In this document: positions 1 through 8,248 of the stretch, one piece after another
Layout of the letters: each line of letters begins with the position of its first letter
How positions within the stretch are numbered: position 1 is the stretch's first letter
Source: JAAXHH01 sp965248395
Lineage (GTDB): Bacteria; JAAXHH01
Reading direction: 5' to 3'
NCBI GenBank assembly: GCA_965248395.1
Contig: OZ252103.1
Location: forward strand, 1,922,001-1,986,000
Length of the DNA stretch: 64,000 nt
The notes under the pieces: generated by a model
The model's input: only the letters and a program-made list of their open reading frames with translations
Databases searched by the model: none
What the model was told of the DNA's origin: nothing
Translations under genes and position numbers: made by a program

Positions 1-26
1 CATTTCACCCGAACCGTGTTCTCCAA

Positions 27-791
27 TTATACACATCCCTCGTAAGCCCTTCCTGATACCAGGTCATACTCCGGCATGGGCCCGTTTCCTATGAACTTTG
101 AACGGGCGTCCATGTATGCTACGGTCAGACCGATCCGCCGTTCGTCGCTGGTATTGGCGTCGGTTCGGTGTAGGGCTAGGCTGTGGTGGAACGAACAGCT
201 TCCCGCCCTGAGTGGGACGGCCACCTCCCGATCGTAAAAGACCCGTGCGTCCTCCACACGGTAGTCTTCGAGGTGTTTGTGCTCGATGACGCCTGCTTTG
301 TGCGATCCGGCAATGAAACGCATGCAGCCGTTATCCTCGGTGGCGTCGTTCAGTGCGATCCAGCAGATGACCAGGTTGGGCGGATCGATGGTCGTCCAGT
401 AAGCGGAGTCTTGGTGGGGAGGTTTCGCCGAACCTACCTTCGGCGGTTTGCACAGGGTCTGGTCCACGTAGATTTTGAGATCCGGACCAATAAGTCTCTG
501 AACAACACCAAGTATTCTGGGATGCCTGGCCAACGACATGAATACCGGGTCGTACTTCGTCAGTTTCCAGATCTTGCGCACGTTGTTGAACCGTACGGGG
601 TCGGCCTGCACTTCACCGTTTTCCACCCGAGGTTCAATCTGAACGTATTCTGGAGGAAAAGCGACCACCTCGTTTCCGATATCTTCCAGGCGCTGGTGAA
701 GCGCCTTTACTTCAAGGGGGGTCAGCATGCCCTCGTAGGGTAGAAATCCCTGTTCGTTGAATTGATCTACCTGTGCCTTTGTCAACGACAC
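27..791 (-). CDS. Phytanoyl-CoA dioxygenase (PhyH) family protein
   Basis: The 254-residue protein has the double-stranded beta-helix metal site of the Fe(II)/2-oxoglutarate PhyH family. H126 and D128 form the HxD pair (PPHQDSAYW), H209 is the distal histidine and R219 is a candidate 2-oxoglutarate-binding arginine. The family hydroxylates varied small molecules, so the substrate cannot be read from sequence. The start is GTG at 791, preceded by a strong AGAGGAGG Shine-Dalgarno. The SGNH hydrolase gene ends 3 bp upstream on the same strand, so the two are probably co-transcribed. It is one of three PhyH-like genes in the window, and they differ clearly from one another. Confidence 0.85.
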   Translation of the reverse strand: MSLTKAQVDQFNEQGFLPYEGMLTPLEVKALHQRLEDIGNEVVAFPPEYVQIEPRVENGEVQADPVRFNNVRKIWKLTKYDPVFMSLARHPRILGVVQRLIGPDLKIYVDQTLCKPPKVGSAKPPHQDSAYWTTIDPPNLVICWIALNDATEDNGCMRFIAGSHKAGVIEHKHLEDYRVEDARVFYDREVAVPLRAGSCSFHHSLALHRTDANTSDERRIGLTVAYMDARSKFIGNGPMPEYDLVSGRAYEGCV

Positions 792-794
792 GGT

Positions 795-1400
795 TTACCT
801 CCTCTGAGTCTCGTGAAACCACCACTGGGGCCAATCGAGTACCAGTTTCGTCAGCGCGGTATAACCCCCGTCAGCCGGATGAATGCGGTCGCCGAGGGCC
901 GCCTCTCGCTGCCAGACCCCTTCGGCACGCAATGCATGGTTCACCTCGAGATAAGGCACACCGACCCTTAGGGCAATGGTACCGAGCAGCGCCGACATGT
1001 CCTCCCGTCGGGCGTCTTCGCTTTCGTCGATCCCGGGCGGCGGTCCGATCATCAATGTGGGAAAAAGCGTATGCGCGTGTGTAAGGATCTCTTCGGTGTT
1101 GCGCACCGTATCGGCCCGGTCCACGCGTGTTTTCCCGTCCTCGATCCAGCAGTCGTTTGCGCCGAATCCGAACACGATCCGGCCGTCGTGGGGTTTCAGT
1201 CGTCTGGCCTCTACCTCCTGTTCCCAGCGACTGAGCACGTCCTCGCTTGTATCGGCACGAATGCCCAGGTTGTAGGAGGTGATGGAGTATTCTTCGGATT
1301 TCGATGCTGCGCACGCGCGTCCCGGCCATCCGAGATATTCGGGGTCGCCGGTACCGTTCACGTAGGAATCGCCGATAAAGTAAATGCGGATGTCTTCCAA
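795..1400 (-). CDS. SGNH/GDSL-type hydrolase
   Basis: The 201-residue protein begins almost directly with block I: G10-D11-S12 carries the nucleophilic serine. It has a GxND block III (GFGANDCW, near residue 79) and a C-terminal DRIHPADGG that supplies the catalytic Asp/His. This order is typical of SGNH esterases/lipases, which hydrolyse esters including acetyl groups on sugars. There is no signal peptide, so it is probably cytoplasmic. The start is TTG at 1400. The stop lies 3 bp before the GTG of the PhyH gene, implying an operon. The natural ester substrate is unknown. Confidence 0.82.
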   Translation of the reverse strand: MEDIRIYFIGDSYVNGTGDPEYLGWPGRACAASKSEEYSITSYNLGIRADTSEDVLSRWEQEVEARRLKPHDGRIVFGFGANDCWIEDGKTRVDRADTVRNTEEILTHAHTLFPTLMIGPPPGIDESEDARREDMSALLGTIALRVGVPYLEVNHALRAEGVWQREAALGDRIHPADGGYTALTKLVLDWPQWWFHETQRR

Positions 1401-1647
1401 ATCCTATCGATCCTCTCCGCCGCCGCGACTACCCAACCAGTCCCTGATCGGGCTCCGGTACTTGTCTCCATTCGTCACTCGCTAACCGATCCACTCAACC
1501 CTCCCGTGAGGATTTAGCACCCCTTTAGCATACGAATATCCACCGCAATTATCAATTGCCATTTTAGTCGCCAATTGGAAAATTGGTATCGGGCAACGTC
1601 CATGTAATCTGATGTATGATTGAAAACCGTCCGGAAGGAATGAAACC

Positions 1648-2655
1648 ATGCAGGGATACGTTATCGATAACAACCGACTTCGCGCGGCGGAACTTCCGGA
1701 TCCGGGAGAACCCGGGCCCGGCGAAGCGCTCGTGAAGGTACGTTCCGTGTCGCTCAATTACCGTGACCTCATGGTCGCAAGGGGTCGGTACGGCAGGCCG
1801 TTCGAAGGTACTTTCGTCGCCGGCTCCGATATGGCGGGCGACGTACTGAATACGGGACCGGACGTCGCGGATATCAGGCCGGGCGACCGGGTCGTGAACG
1901 CGCCTTTCCTCCACTGGCCCGCCGGAAGACTCACGCAGGACGGGATGAAGAGCCTGGTCGGAGCGGGAGGTGTGGATGGCGTCATGTGTGAGAAGATACT
2001 GTACCCCGTAGACGCCCTGGTTCAAATGCCCGCTCACTTCTCCTACCACGAAGGCGCCACGCTACCGATCGCCGGCCTGACCGCCTGGGCTTCCGTCATT
2101 TCTCGAGGCGATGTGCGTGCCGGGGAGTGGGTCCTGCTCCACGGCACGGGCGGCGTATCCGTGTTCGCCGCCCAGCTTGCGAAGATCACGGGAGCGCGGA
2201 CGCTGCTGACCACGTCGTCCAAAGAAAAAGGCATCAGGATGAAGGAAGCGTACGGTGTGCTGGAAACCTTCGACTACCGGGACAAGGACTGGCCCGAGCA
2301 GGTGCGGTCTTACACGGGCGGCACCGGGGTCGACCTGGTCGTGGACGTTGCGGGTGGCCAGACCTTCGCGAATTCCCTGAAAGCCTGCGCGCTACACGCC
2401 CGGGTATCCCTCGTGGGTATCCTGGACGGCTTCGAAACGCGCCTCAATCCCTTCGATATCATCGGCAGGCAGATCCAGGTGCGCGGGATATACACGTCCT
2501 CCACAGAGGATCTGCGCGACCTGGTCCGGGCCTGCGAGGCGTCGGCGCTCAGGCCCTGTATCGACAGAGTATTTCCCTTCGAAAAAATACCGGCCGCATA
2601 CGACTACCTCGAATCCCAGCGCCACTTCGGCAAAATCGTCTGTTCATTGCCCTGA
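1648..2655 (+). CDS. Zinc-independent MDR-family NAD(P)-dependent oxidoreductase
   Basis: The 335-residue protein is of usual length for the quinone-oxidoreductase branch of the medium-chain dehydrogenase/reductase superfamily. It has a GroES-like N-terminal half (GEALVKVRSVSLNYRDL, then VAGSDMAG) and a Rossmann half with a GTGGVSVFAAQLAK nucleotide-binding turn near residue 166. The structural-zinc four-cysteine lobe and catalytic zinc ligands of classical alcohol dehydrogenases are absent. A quinone or enone reductase role is therefore more likely than zinc alcohol dehydrogenase. An AAGGA ribosome site precedes the ATG. It is convergent with the SelD fusion gene and has no obvious operon partner. 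Confidence 0.85.
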   Translation: MQGYVIDNNRLRAAELPDPGEPGPGEALVKVRSVSLNYRDLMVARGRYGRPFEGTFVAGSDMAGDVLNTGPDVADIRPGDRVVNAPFLHWPAGRLTQDGMKSLVGAGGVDGVMCEKILYPVDALVQMPAHFSYHEGATLPIAGLTAWASVISRGDVRAGEWVLLHGTGGVSVFAAQLAKITGARTLLTTSSKEKGIRMKEAYGVLETFDYRDKDWPEQVRSYTGGTGVDLVVDVAGGQTFANSLKACALHARVSLVGILDGFETRLNPFDIIGRQIQVRGIYTSSTEDLRDLVRACEASALRPCIDRVFPFEKIPAAYDYLESQRHFGKIVCSLP

Positions 2656-2663
2656 CGGATCTG

Positions 2664-2693
2664 CCCGGTCCAGCGCGGTCCAGCCCGGTCCAG
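2664..2693. repeat. Three tandem 10-bp units (CSCGGTCCAG)
   Basis: The units are CCCGGTCCAG, CGCGGTCCAG and CCCGGTCCAG, placed head to tail in the 66-bp gap between the convergent MDR and SelD genes. The period is not a multiple of three and the tract is non-coding. No function is apparent. Confidence 0.7.
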
Positions 2694-2721
2694 ACACCCA
2701 TATCACTGTCCGCGTAACCGC

Positions 2722-4938
2722 TTAACCAACTTTCAGGTGCCTTTTTCGGTCGGTCACCCGGCCGACCAGTGCCGCCTGTTCGTAACCGGCATCCCGGAGT
2801 TTCCGGGTCACCTCTTCGATTTTGGAAGGGGAAACGCCGGCCAGGAGACCGCCCGACGTCTGGGGGTCGAAGAGAATGGCGTCCGCCGTGCCGGGTTCTG
2901 CCTCCACGCCCCACCTCTTCTGCAGATGTTCCCGGTTGGACGGCGCCAGGGTGCTTTCCACGCCTGCGCCAAGACACCGCTCGGTACCGGTGTAGCAAGG
3001 TATCCGGTCGATTTCGATCTCTGCGCCCGTGTCGCTGGCCTCGAGCATTTCGACCAGGTGGCCGGCCAGTCCAAAGCCGGTCACGTCGGTTACGGAAGGT
3101 ATCCCCGCCTGTGCGAGTATCCGCGCCGCCTCCGCGTTGGACTGCAGCATGCCTTCGAAGACCTCGTCGACCCAGCTTCCCTTCGCTTTCAGGTGCATAT
3201 CGGCCGCGAGGATGCCCCCCGTACCGAGGGGCTTGGTAAGGATGAGCCCGTCGCCGGGCTGCAATCCTCCCTTCCTGAAAACGGAATCGCTATCTGTAAG
3301 GCCGTTCATGGTCACGCTGACGGCAGTCTCCGACCCTTCGCTTGTATGCCCTCCAAGAAGGGTGATCCGCAGGCGCCGCGCTTCCTCCGCTATGCCACCC
3401 ATGAGTTGTCTCAGATCGTTCGCCACGAGGTTTTTGTCCGCGTAGGGGAGGGTGACGGTGACCAGCGCGGAATGGGGTTCGGCGCCCATGGCGTACAGGT
3501 CCGACGCGGCGTGGACCAGCGCGATGCGACCGAACAGGTGCAGGTCGCCGGTGAAAGCGCGGAAGCCGTCCACGGTCTGAACCAGCGACCGGCCCGGGGG
3601 AATCTTCAGTAGCGCCGCGTCGTCGGCGTCATGAAGGCCGATCCGGACATCTTCGCGGGAATACACCTCCAGTTCGTCAAGTACGCCGGTCAACACGGTC
3701 GATCCGACCTTGGCGCCGCACCCGGCGCAACGCATGGCCGACTCTTCTACATCGTCCTTGACGGGATCGGAATCGCCGGCCGGGTCCATGGGCGGGAGCA
3801 GGGAAGGGTCGAACTTCTTCATCCACCGGCGGTCGATCCAATCCTTCAAGCGCCAGACCCAGGGTCCGTGGAATGCGGTGTGTCGACGGCTCGCGACGGC
3901 GTTCCGCGTGCCGGTCATCAGCAATGCGAGCGCTGAAGCCTGGGGTTTGTAGGCGACCAGTGGCCTGTTACCCAGGAAGGCATGGATATTCCGGGCCAGA
4001 ACCGGACCTTCCCGCACCGCGTACACGCCCGATTTTGGCAGGGGCCGGGACTCGAATTCGATGCAGTCGCCGGCTGCGAATACATTATCGTAATCGATGA
4101 CCTGTAGTGTGGGTCGAACCCGGATGAAGCCGGTCTCACTGGTTTCCAGGTTCGTTTGCTTTAAGAGATCGGGTGGCGCGCCGCCCGTCGCCCAGAGCAG
4201 GAAATCGCAAGGCATGGACGGATGTTCCTCGAAATGGACACCGGATTCATCCACGCCCGAAACCCGGAGGCCGGCCAGACAGGTGATCCCCTTCGCTTCC
4301 AGGTACCGCCCTATTATCGTGGCGACCCGGGGTTGATGACCCGTAAGCAAAGTGGCATTCGATTCCACGAGCGTGATCTGGACGGGTGCGAAACGGTCTC
4401 CCCACCTGGAATGCATGGCGAATGCCAGTTCCACCCCTGCCGCTCCTCCGCCTGCGATGACGATCCGAAGCGGTTGGCCATCGGCGCGATGGTGTTCCTC
4501 GAACTGGTGAACGCGTTTCAGAAGCAGGCCAAGCGGCCTGGTAGGCACGGCGTGTCCGCGCACGCCGGGCGTATCCATGCCCCTTGGCGTCGAACCGATG
4601 TTGATCGAAAGCACGTCGTAGGCGAGGGGAGGGCGGCCATCGTCGAAGTATACCTGCTGAATCGCCGGATCCAGGCCAGTCACCCGCGCCCGGACGAACC
4701 GGATTCCCGCCCATGCGCACAGCGGCCTCAATTCCATTTCCATTTCATCGGGACGGTACAGACCGGCCAGGCAACCGGGCAGCATGCCCGAATAGCAGAC
4801 ACTGGATTCGTCCGAAATGAGCGTAACGCGGATGCCGCGCAGGGCTTTCTTCATGGCCAGCATCCTGACCACCTGCACGTGCGAGTGGCCGCCGCCGACC
4901 AGTACGAGGTCTTTCCTGTAAGGCGATGCCTGGTTCAT
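2722..4938 (-). CDS. selD: FAD-dependent oxidoreductase fused to selenide, water dikinase (SelD)
   Basis: The 738-residue protein has two parts. Residues 1 to about 370 form a pyridine-nucleotide-disulfide oxidoreductase resembling type II NADH dehydrogenase, with a Rossmann motif VLVGGGHSHVQ at the N-terminus and a second, IAGGGAAGVELAF, near residue 165. From about 395 to the end is SelD, which makes selenophosphate from selenide and ATP. Its catalytic loop reads RCAGCGAKVG, with Cys in the Cys/Sec position and the matching Lys three residues on, followed by ATP-binding GDG and GGHT segments. Such fusions are known in several lineages. No selA, selB, selU or tRNA-Sec is visible nearby, so the selenophosphate sink is unknown. 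The start is ATG 4938, with a promoter about 120 bp upstream. Confidence 0.92.
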   Translation of the reverse strand: MNQASPYRKDLVLVGGGHSHVQVVRMLAMKKALRGIRVTLISDESSVCYSGMLPGCLAGLYRPDEMEMELRPLCAWAGIRFVRARVTGLDPAIQQVYFDDGRPPLAYDVLSINIGSTPRGMDTPGVRGHAVPTRPLGLLLKRVHQFEEHHRADGQPLRIVIAGGGAAGVELAFAMHSRWGDRFAPVQITLVESNATLLTGHQPRVATIIGRYLEAKGITCLAGLRVSGVDESGVHFEEHPSMPCDFLLWATGGAPPDLLKQTNLETSETGFIRVRPTLQVIDYDNVFAAGDCIEFESRPLPKSGVYAVREGPVLARNIHAFLGNRPLVAYKPQASALALLMTGTRNAVASRRHTAFHGPWVWRLKDWIDRRWMKKFDPSLLPPMDPAGDSDPVKDDVEESAMRCAGCGAKVGSTVLTGVLDELEVYSREDVRIGLHDADDAALLKIPPGRSLVQTVDGFRAFTGDLHLFGRIALVHAASDLYAMGAEPHSALVTVTLPYADKNLVANDLRQLMGGIAEEARRLRITLLGGHTSEGSETAVSVTMNGLTDSDSVFRKGGLQPGDGLILTKPLGTGGILAADMHLKAKGSWVDEVFEGMLQSNAEAARILAQAGIPSVTDVTGFGLAGHLVEMLEASDTGAEIEIDRIPCYTGTERCLGAGVESTLAPSNREHLQKRWGVEAEPGTADAILFDPQTSGGLLAGVSPSKIEEVTRKLRDAGYEQAALVGRVTDRKRHLKVG

Positions 4939-5062
4939 GTTCTTCTCGATCTTCTGGATACACCACGTTTTTTCTGATGGCGCCTGGAGGATTCCGGGTT
5001 ATCGGCCGCCTTTTGACTGATTCCTTTTTCTTTCGTATGATCCGGCGACCGCGAGGGAACAG

Positions 5063-5090
5063 AATATACATTGTGGTAACGGGTAGTCAA
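5063..5090 (-). promoter_or_regulatory. Candidate sigma70 promoter for the SelD fusion gene
   Basis: On the minus strand TTGACT (5085-5090) and TATATT (5063-5068) are separated by 16 bp. They point at the SelD fusion start at 4938 and leave a leader of roughly 120 nt. The assignment rests on match and position only. Confidence 0.5.
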
Positions 5091-5248
5091 AAGGCCATTA
5101 TGAACCGAATGATATGGGTTGCGCGGGATCGTTTCTAACCCCGGCTGGACCTTGACACACCCTGTAGATTAACCATTCGAGGTATCTACGGAAATAGTGC
5201 TTTTTGCACGAAATGAAACCGGTACAACACCATTTTCGAGGAGATTCA

Positions 5249-5782
5249 ATGGCTTTCAACATCAAGAAACGCGGGAAGTTGACCTACTACTACCACGGCG
5301 ACCACCCGGTGCTGTCGGCCCTGGTGACGGAGGAGCAGCCGGACGGCGATCTGAAGATTTATTTCGCCGGTCTTACGGGCGGTTATTCGGCCCAGGGCGT
5401 TCTGGAAAGGGATGAACTGGTGACGATGGATCCGGACCAGGAGATCCCCCTGGTCTTCCAAAGCTGGGAAAAATGGCTGGTGGACGCCGGGCTGTGCAAA
5501 TCACTCCGGGAAGTCGATTTTATCGAAGTGCACGCCTTCGGTTGCCAGCCCAAATCACCCAACCCCCTGGTGGACCCGGTAGGTTACGCGGCTGAGCAGG
5601 ATCGGCTGAAGGAAGCCTATGCAAGGGCCTACAGCGGCTTCTTCAGGGATTACCTCCCGGACAACGGCGTGCCGTGCCGATTCACCGTCCACCTCGTCGA
5701 CGTGCCCGACAAGGCCGCTTCGTACGAGTTCTACTCCACGGCCTTGTGGCAGCGGGCGCTCCAGGCTGGGACGTCCGGTTGA
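5249..5782 (+). CDS. Hypothetical protein of 177 residues
   Basis: I do not recognise this family. The ATG at 5249 follows GAGGAG (5238-5243) with a 5-nt spacer, so it is preferred over an ATG 15 codons upstream. The product is soluble, acidic and without signal peptide, membrane segments or low-complexity tracts. It starts with a beta-rich stretch (KLTYYYHGDHPVLSALVTE) and ends in a helix-rich part with many Tyr and Ala residues. It stands alone between the SelD fusion (divergent) and the RraA/sulfatase cluster. Codon use matches the neighbours, which supports a real gene. Confidence 0.65.
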   Translation: MAFNIKKRGKLTYYYHGDHPVLSALVTEEQPDGDLKIYFAGLTGGYSAQGVLERDELVTMDPDQEIPLVFQSWEKWLVDAGLCKSLREVDFIEVHAFGCQPKSPNPLVDPVGYAAEQDRLKEAYARAYSGFFRDYLPDNGVPCRFTVHLVDVPDKAASYEFYSTALWQRALQAGTSG

Positions 5783-5913
5783 TGGATAGATGTCAGGTTC
5801 GTAGAACGATTGCCTGCCAGGGCGGAGGAAGTGCCGCGAGACAGGCCTATCGTGGTGCTGATCCGCCCGCAGTCATCTCGAACGCACCCGGTTGACTGGA
5901 ACCGATTACCGGC

Positions 5914-5942
5914 TTGACACCCGGCCGGAACTAATCCATATT
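5914..5942 (+). promoter_or_regulatory. Candidate sigma70 promoter for the sulfatase cluster
   Basis: TTGACA (5914-5919) and CATATT (5937-5942) are separated by exactly 17 bp. They lie about 80 bp upstream of the first gene (6022) of the RraA-like/sulfatase cluster. The -35 is perfect and the -10 matches 4 of 6 bases. Confidence 0.5.
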
Positions 5943-6021
5943 CACCGGGTTCATTCCACCGATCAGAGACCGTTCGAATAACAAACACCCCTTACCGCAA
6001 CGACTCCAGAAGGAGCATGGC

Positions 6022-6750
6022 ATGGCCACGCAGGAGGCGCTGGAAGCGCTGAAGCAATTCGATACGCCTACGATCACGAACGTGGTGGCGACCTATCCCA
6101 CCCATCCCCTTTGCCTGGGCCTGTACAACCCGTGGACGGAGAACTGGTACACGGACCAGACCATTAAGTGCATCTATCCTGAACTCGGGCGAACCGTGGG
6201 ATATGCCGTAACCTGCGTCTTTGGCTTGCCCGAACCGGGTTTCAAGAACCTGTCCTTCCTCGATGTGATCGACGCCCTGGACGAGTCTCCAAGGCCGACC
6301 ATTCTCGTGATTCAGCAGAAGTTCCCCCCGGAAATCTCCGGCAAGGTGGGTCTGTCCGGCGGGAACATGACGGCATCGGCCAAGGCGGCCGGGTGTGTCG
6401 GCGTCGTGTCCAACGGGCCCTCCCGGGACATCGACGAGATCCGGCCCATGAAGTTTCAGTACCTGTTGAGTGGTGTGACACCCGGGCATGGAGACATGGC
6501 CGTGCACGCAGTGAACGTACCGGTTTCCGTGGGCGGGATGGACGTGGCCCCGGGCGAGATCATCCACATGGACGAGAACGGCGCATGCAAGTTCCCGGCC
6601 GGCAAGGTGGATGCGGTACTCGAGAACGCCACGGCCCTGGCGGCCGAGGAAGAAAAGCGAATCGCCGCATTCCACAGTGCCCGCTCGGCCGATGACGTAC
6701 GGGCAATACTGGGCGGCCACAGTTACGGCAAGAAAGAAAAACCAGAATGA
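6022..6750 (+). CDS. RraA-like family protein (HMG/CHA aldolase type fold)
   Basis: The 242-residue protein has the RraA/4-hydroxy-4-methyl-2-oxoglutarate aldolase fold signature. A glycine-rich loop (SGGNMTASAKAAGCVG) leads to NGPSRDIDEI, the counterpart of the DGxxRD motif, whose Arg and Asp bind oxo-acid and metal in the aldolases. A later HMDENG segment matches the D-x-x-G region. Members are aldolases or decarboxylases, or RNase E inhibitors (RraA). The catabolic context favours an enzyme acting on an oxo-acid. An AGAAGGAG site precedes the ATG. Its stop overlaps the sulfatase start by 4 bp (ATGA), indicating translational coupling. Confidence 0.8.
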   Translation: MATQEALEALKQFDTPTITNVVATYPTHPLCLGLYNPWTENWYTDQTIKCIYPELGRTVGYAVTCVFGLPEPGFKNLSFLDVIDALDESPRPTILVIQQKFPPEISGKVGLSGGNMTASAKAAGCVGVVSNGPSRDIDEIRPMKFQYLLSGVTPGHGDMAVHAVNVPVSVGGMDVAPGEIIHMDENGACKFPAGKVDAVLENATALAAEEEKRIAAFHSARSADDVRAILGGHSYGKKEKPE

Positions 6751-8228
6751 AATGCGTGTTCATCGTTCTTGATACCGTTCGCCGGGACTACTTGTCCACC
6801 TACGGCAACGATTGGGTACATACCCCCAGCCTGGACCGGCTGGCCGAACGGGGCGTCATTTTCGATAACCACTGGGTGGGATCACTGCCCTGCATGCCAG
6901 CGCGCCGGGAGTTCATGACGGGCCGGTACAATTTCATCTACCGGGGCTGGGGCCCCATCGAGCCCTACGACGACACCCTGCCTGGGGAGTTACGCAAGAA
7001 GGACGTATTCACCCATCTGCTGACCGACCATTACCATTACTTCGAACTGGGGGGCGAGAACTACCACACGGCGTTTAATACGTGGGATTTCTTTCGCGGC
7101 CAGGAAAACGACTGGTGGGCTTCCCACGTGGACCGGATGGCCCTGCCCGACCACCTGGGGCAACTTACCCGGCAAAACTTCGGCAACCGCAAGCAGCAGC
7201 TGCGGGAGGAGGATTTCTCCGGTCCCAGAACCGCGCAGGCGGCCATAGAGTGGTTGAAGACCAACCAGTCGTCCGACGACTGGTTCCTGCAGGTCGAGAT
7301 CTTCGATCCCCACGAGCCCTTTTACTGCACCGAGGAATACCGTGCGATGTACCAGGACGACTACGACGGGCCGTTCTACGACTGGCCCAGTTACGATGAA
7401 GTAAACGAGTCGCCCGAAGCCATCGACCACATCCGGAAGTGTTACGCCGGTCTGCTGACGATGACGGACCACTGGGTCGGAAGGATATTCGATACACTCG
7501 ACGACCTGGACCTCTGGGACGACACCCTCGTCGTGTTCACCACGGATCACGGGACCATGCTGGCCGAGCATGATTTCTGGATGAAGAACATCATGCCGCT
7601 ATATAACGAGATTGTCCGCATTCCCCTGATCGCCAGTTTTCCCGGCAACATTGGAGCCGGCACTAGGACCGGCGCGCTCACGCAGACCATCGATCTGATG
7701 CCGACCTTTCTCGATTACTTCGAAGTGCCGCCGCCGCCCCACGTGCAGGGACGTTCGTTGAGAGGGGTGCCGGACGGCGAAACGATCCGCGGGGACGGGA
7801 TATTCGGGTACTTCGGCATGGCGATGAACGTCACCGATGGGCGCTACGTTTACATGCGCAACCCGGTGAATGAAGACGCCGGACCCCTATACGCCTACAC
7901 GGCCATGCCCACGGGCGGGCTGAACCGGTGGTATCCTAGAGAGGTCTACGACCGGGTGGAAACCGGCCGGTACTTCGGTCATACCTACAACCTGCCCCTG
8001 TACAAGATTCCCACGGAGGGCAAAGTCCCGCGGCATCACCCCGACCAAGCGTCATACGCGGGCCGGAACCAGCTTTTCGATATCGTGGAAGACCCGCGGC
8101 AGCAGCGTCCGCTAAGCAATCCGGTCGTTGAAGCCGAATTCACCAACCGGATCGCGTACCACCTGAACGCCTGCGAGGCCATGCCGGAACAGTTCACCCG
8201 CCTGGGCATCGAACCGCCAGGGGTGTAG
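6747..8228 (+). CDS. Sulfatase, Cys-type (first of three)
   Basis: The 493-residue protein is a type I sulfatase of the alkaline-phosphatase superfamily. It hydrolyses sulfate esters after conversion of a Cys to formylglycine. The signature C49-M-P-A-R53, followed by GR at 59-60, is the maturation motif. A metal-binding Asp lies in the N-terminal VLDTVRRDY strand, and the TTDHGTMLAEH segment near residue 255 holds further metal and active-site residues. No signal peptide is evident, so sulfated substrates may be processed inside the cell. It is coupled to the RraA-like gene by a 4-bp overlap. The exact sulfated substrate is unknown. Confidence 0.92.
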   Translation: MKCVFIVLDTVRRDYLSTYGNDWVHTPSLDRLAERGVIFDNHWVGSLPCMPARREFMTGRYNFIYRGWGPIEPYDDTLPGELRKKDVFTHLLTDHYHYFELGGENYHTAFNTWDFFRGQENDWWASHVDRMALPDHLGQLTRQNFGNRKQQLREEDFSGPRTAQAAIEWLKTNQSSDDWFLQVEIFDPHEPFYCTEEYRAMYQDDYDGPFYDWPSYDEVNESPEAIDHIRKCYAGLLTMTDHWVGRIFDTLDDLDLWDDTLVVFTTDHGTMLAEHDFWMKNIMPLYNEIVRIPLIASFPGNIGAGTRTGALTQTIDLMPTFLDYFEVPPPPHVQGRSLRGVPDGETIRGDGIFGYFGMAMNVTDGRYVYMRNPVNEDAGPLYAYTAMPTGGLNRWYPREVYDRVETGRYFGHTYNLPLYKIPTEGKVPRHHPDQASYAGRNQLFDIVEDPRQQRPLSNPVVEAEFTNRIAYHLNACEAMPEQFTRLGIEPPGV

Positions 8229-8248
8229 GAGAACGGCAGGGAGAACGC

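Noticed and set aside
3700..3740. Possible selenocysteine codon in the SelD active-site loop
   Set aside because: The loop reads Cys at the Sec/Cys position and the frame is open throughout; no UGA or SECIS-like hairpin is needed.
5152..5180. Perfect TTGACA upstream of the 177-residue unknown gene
   Set aside because: At 16-18 bp spacing the -10 region reads ATTCGA or similar, a poor match, so the promoter was not called.
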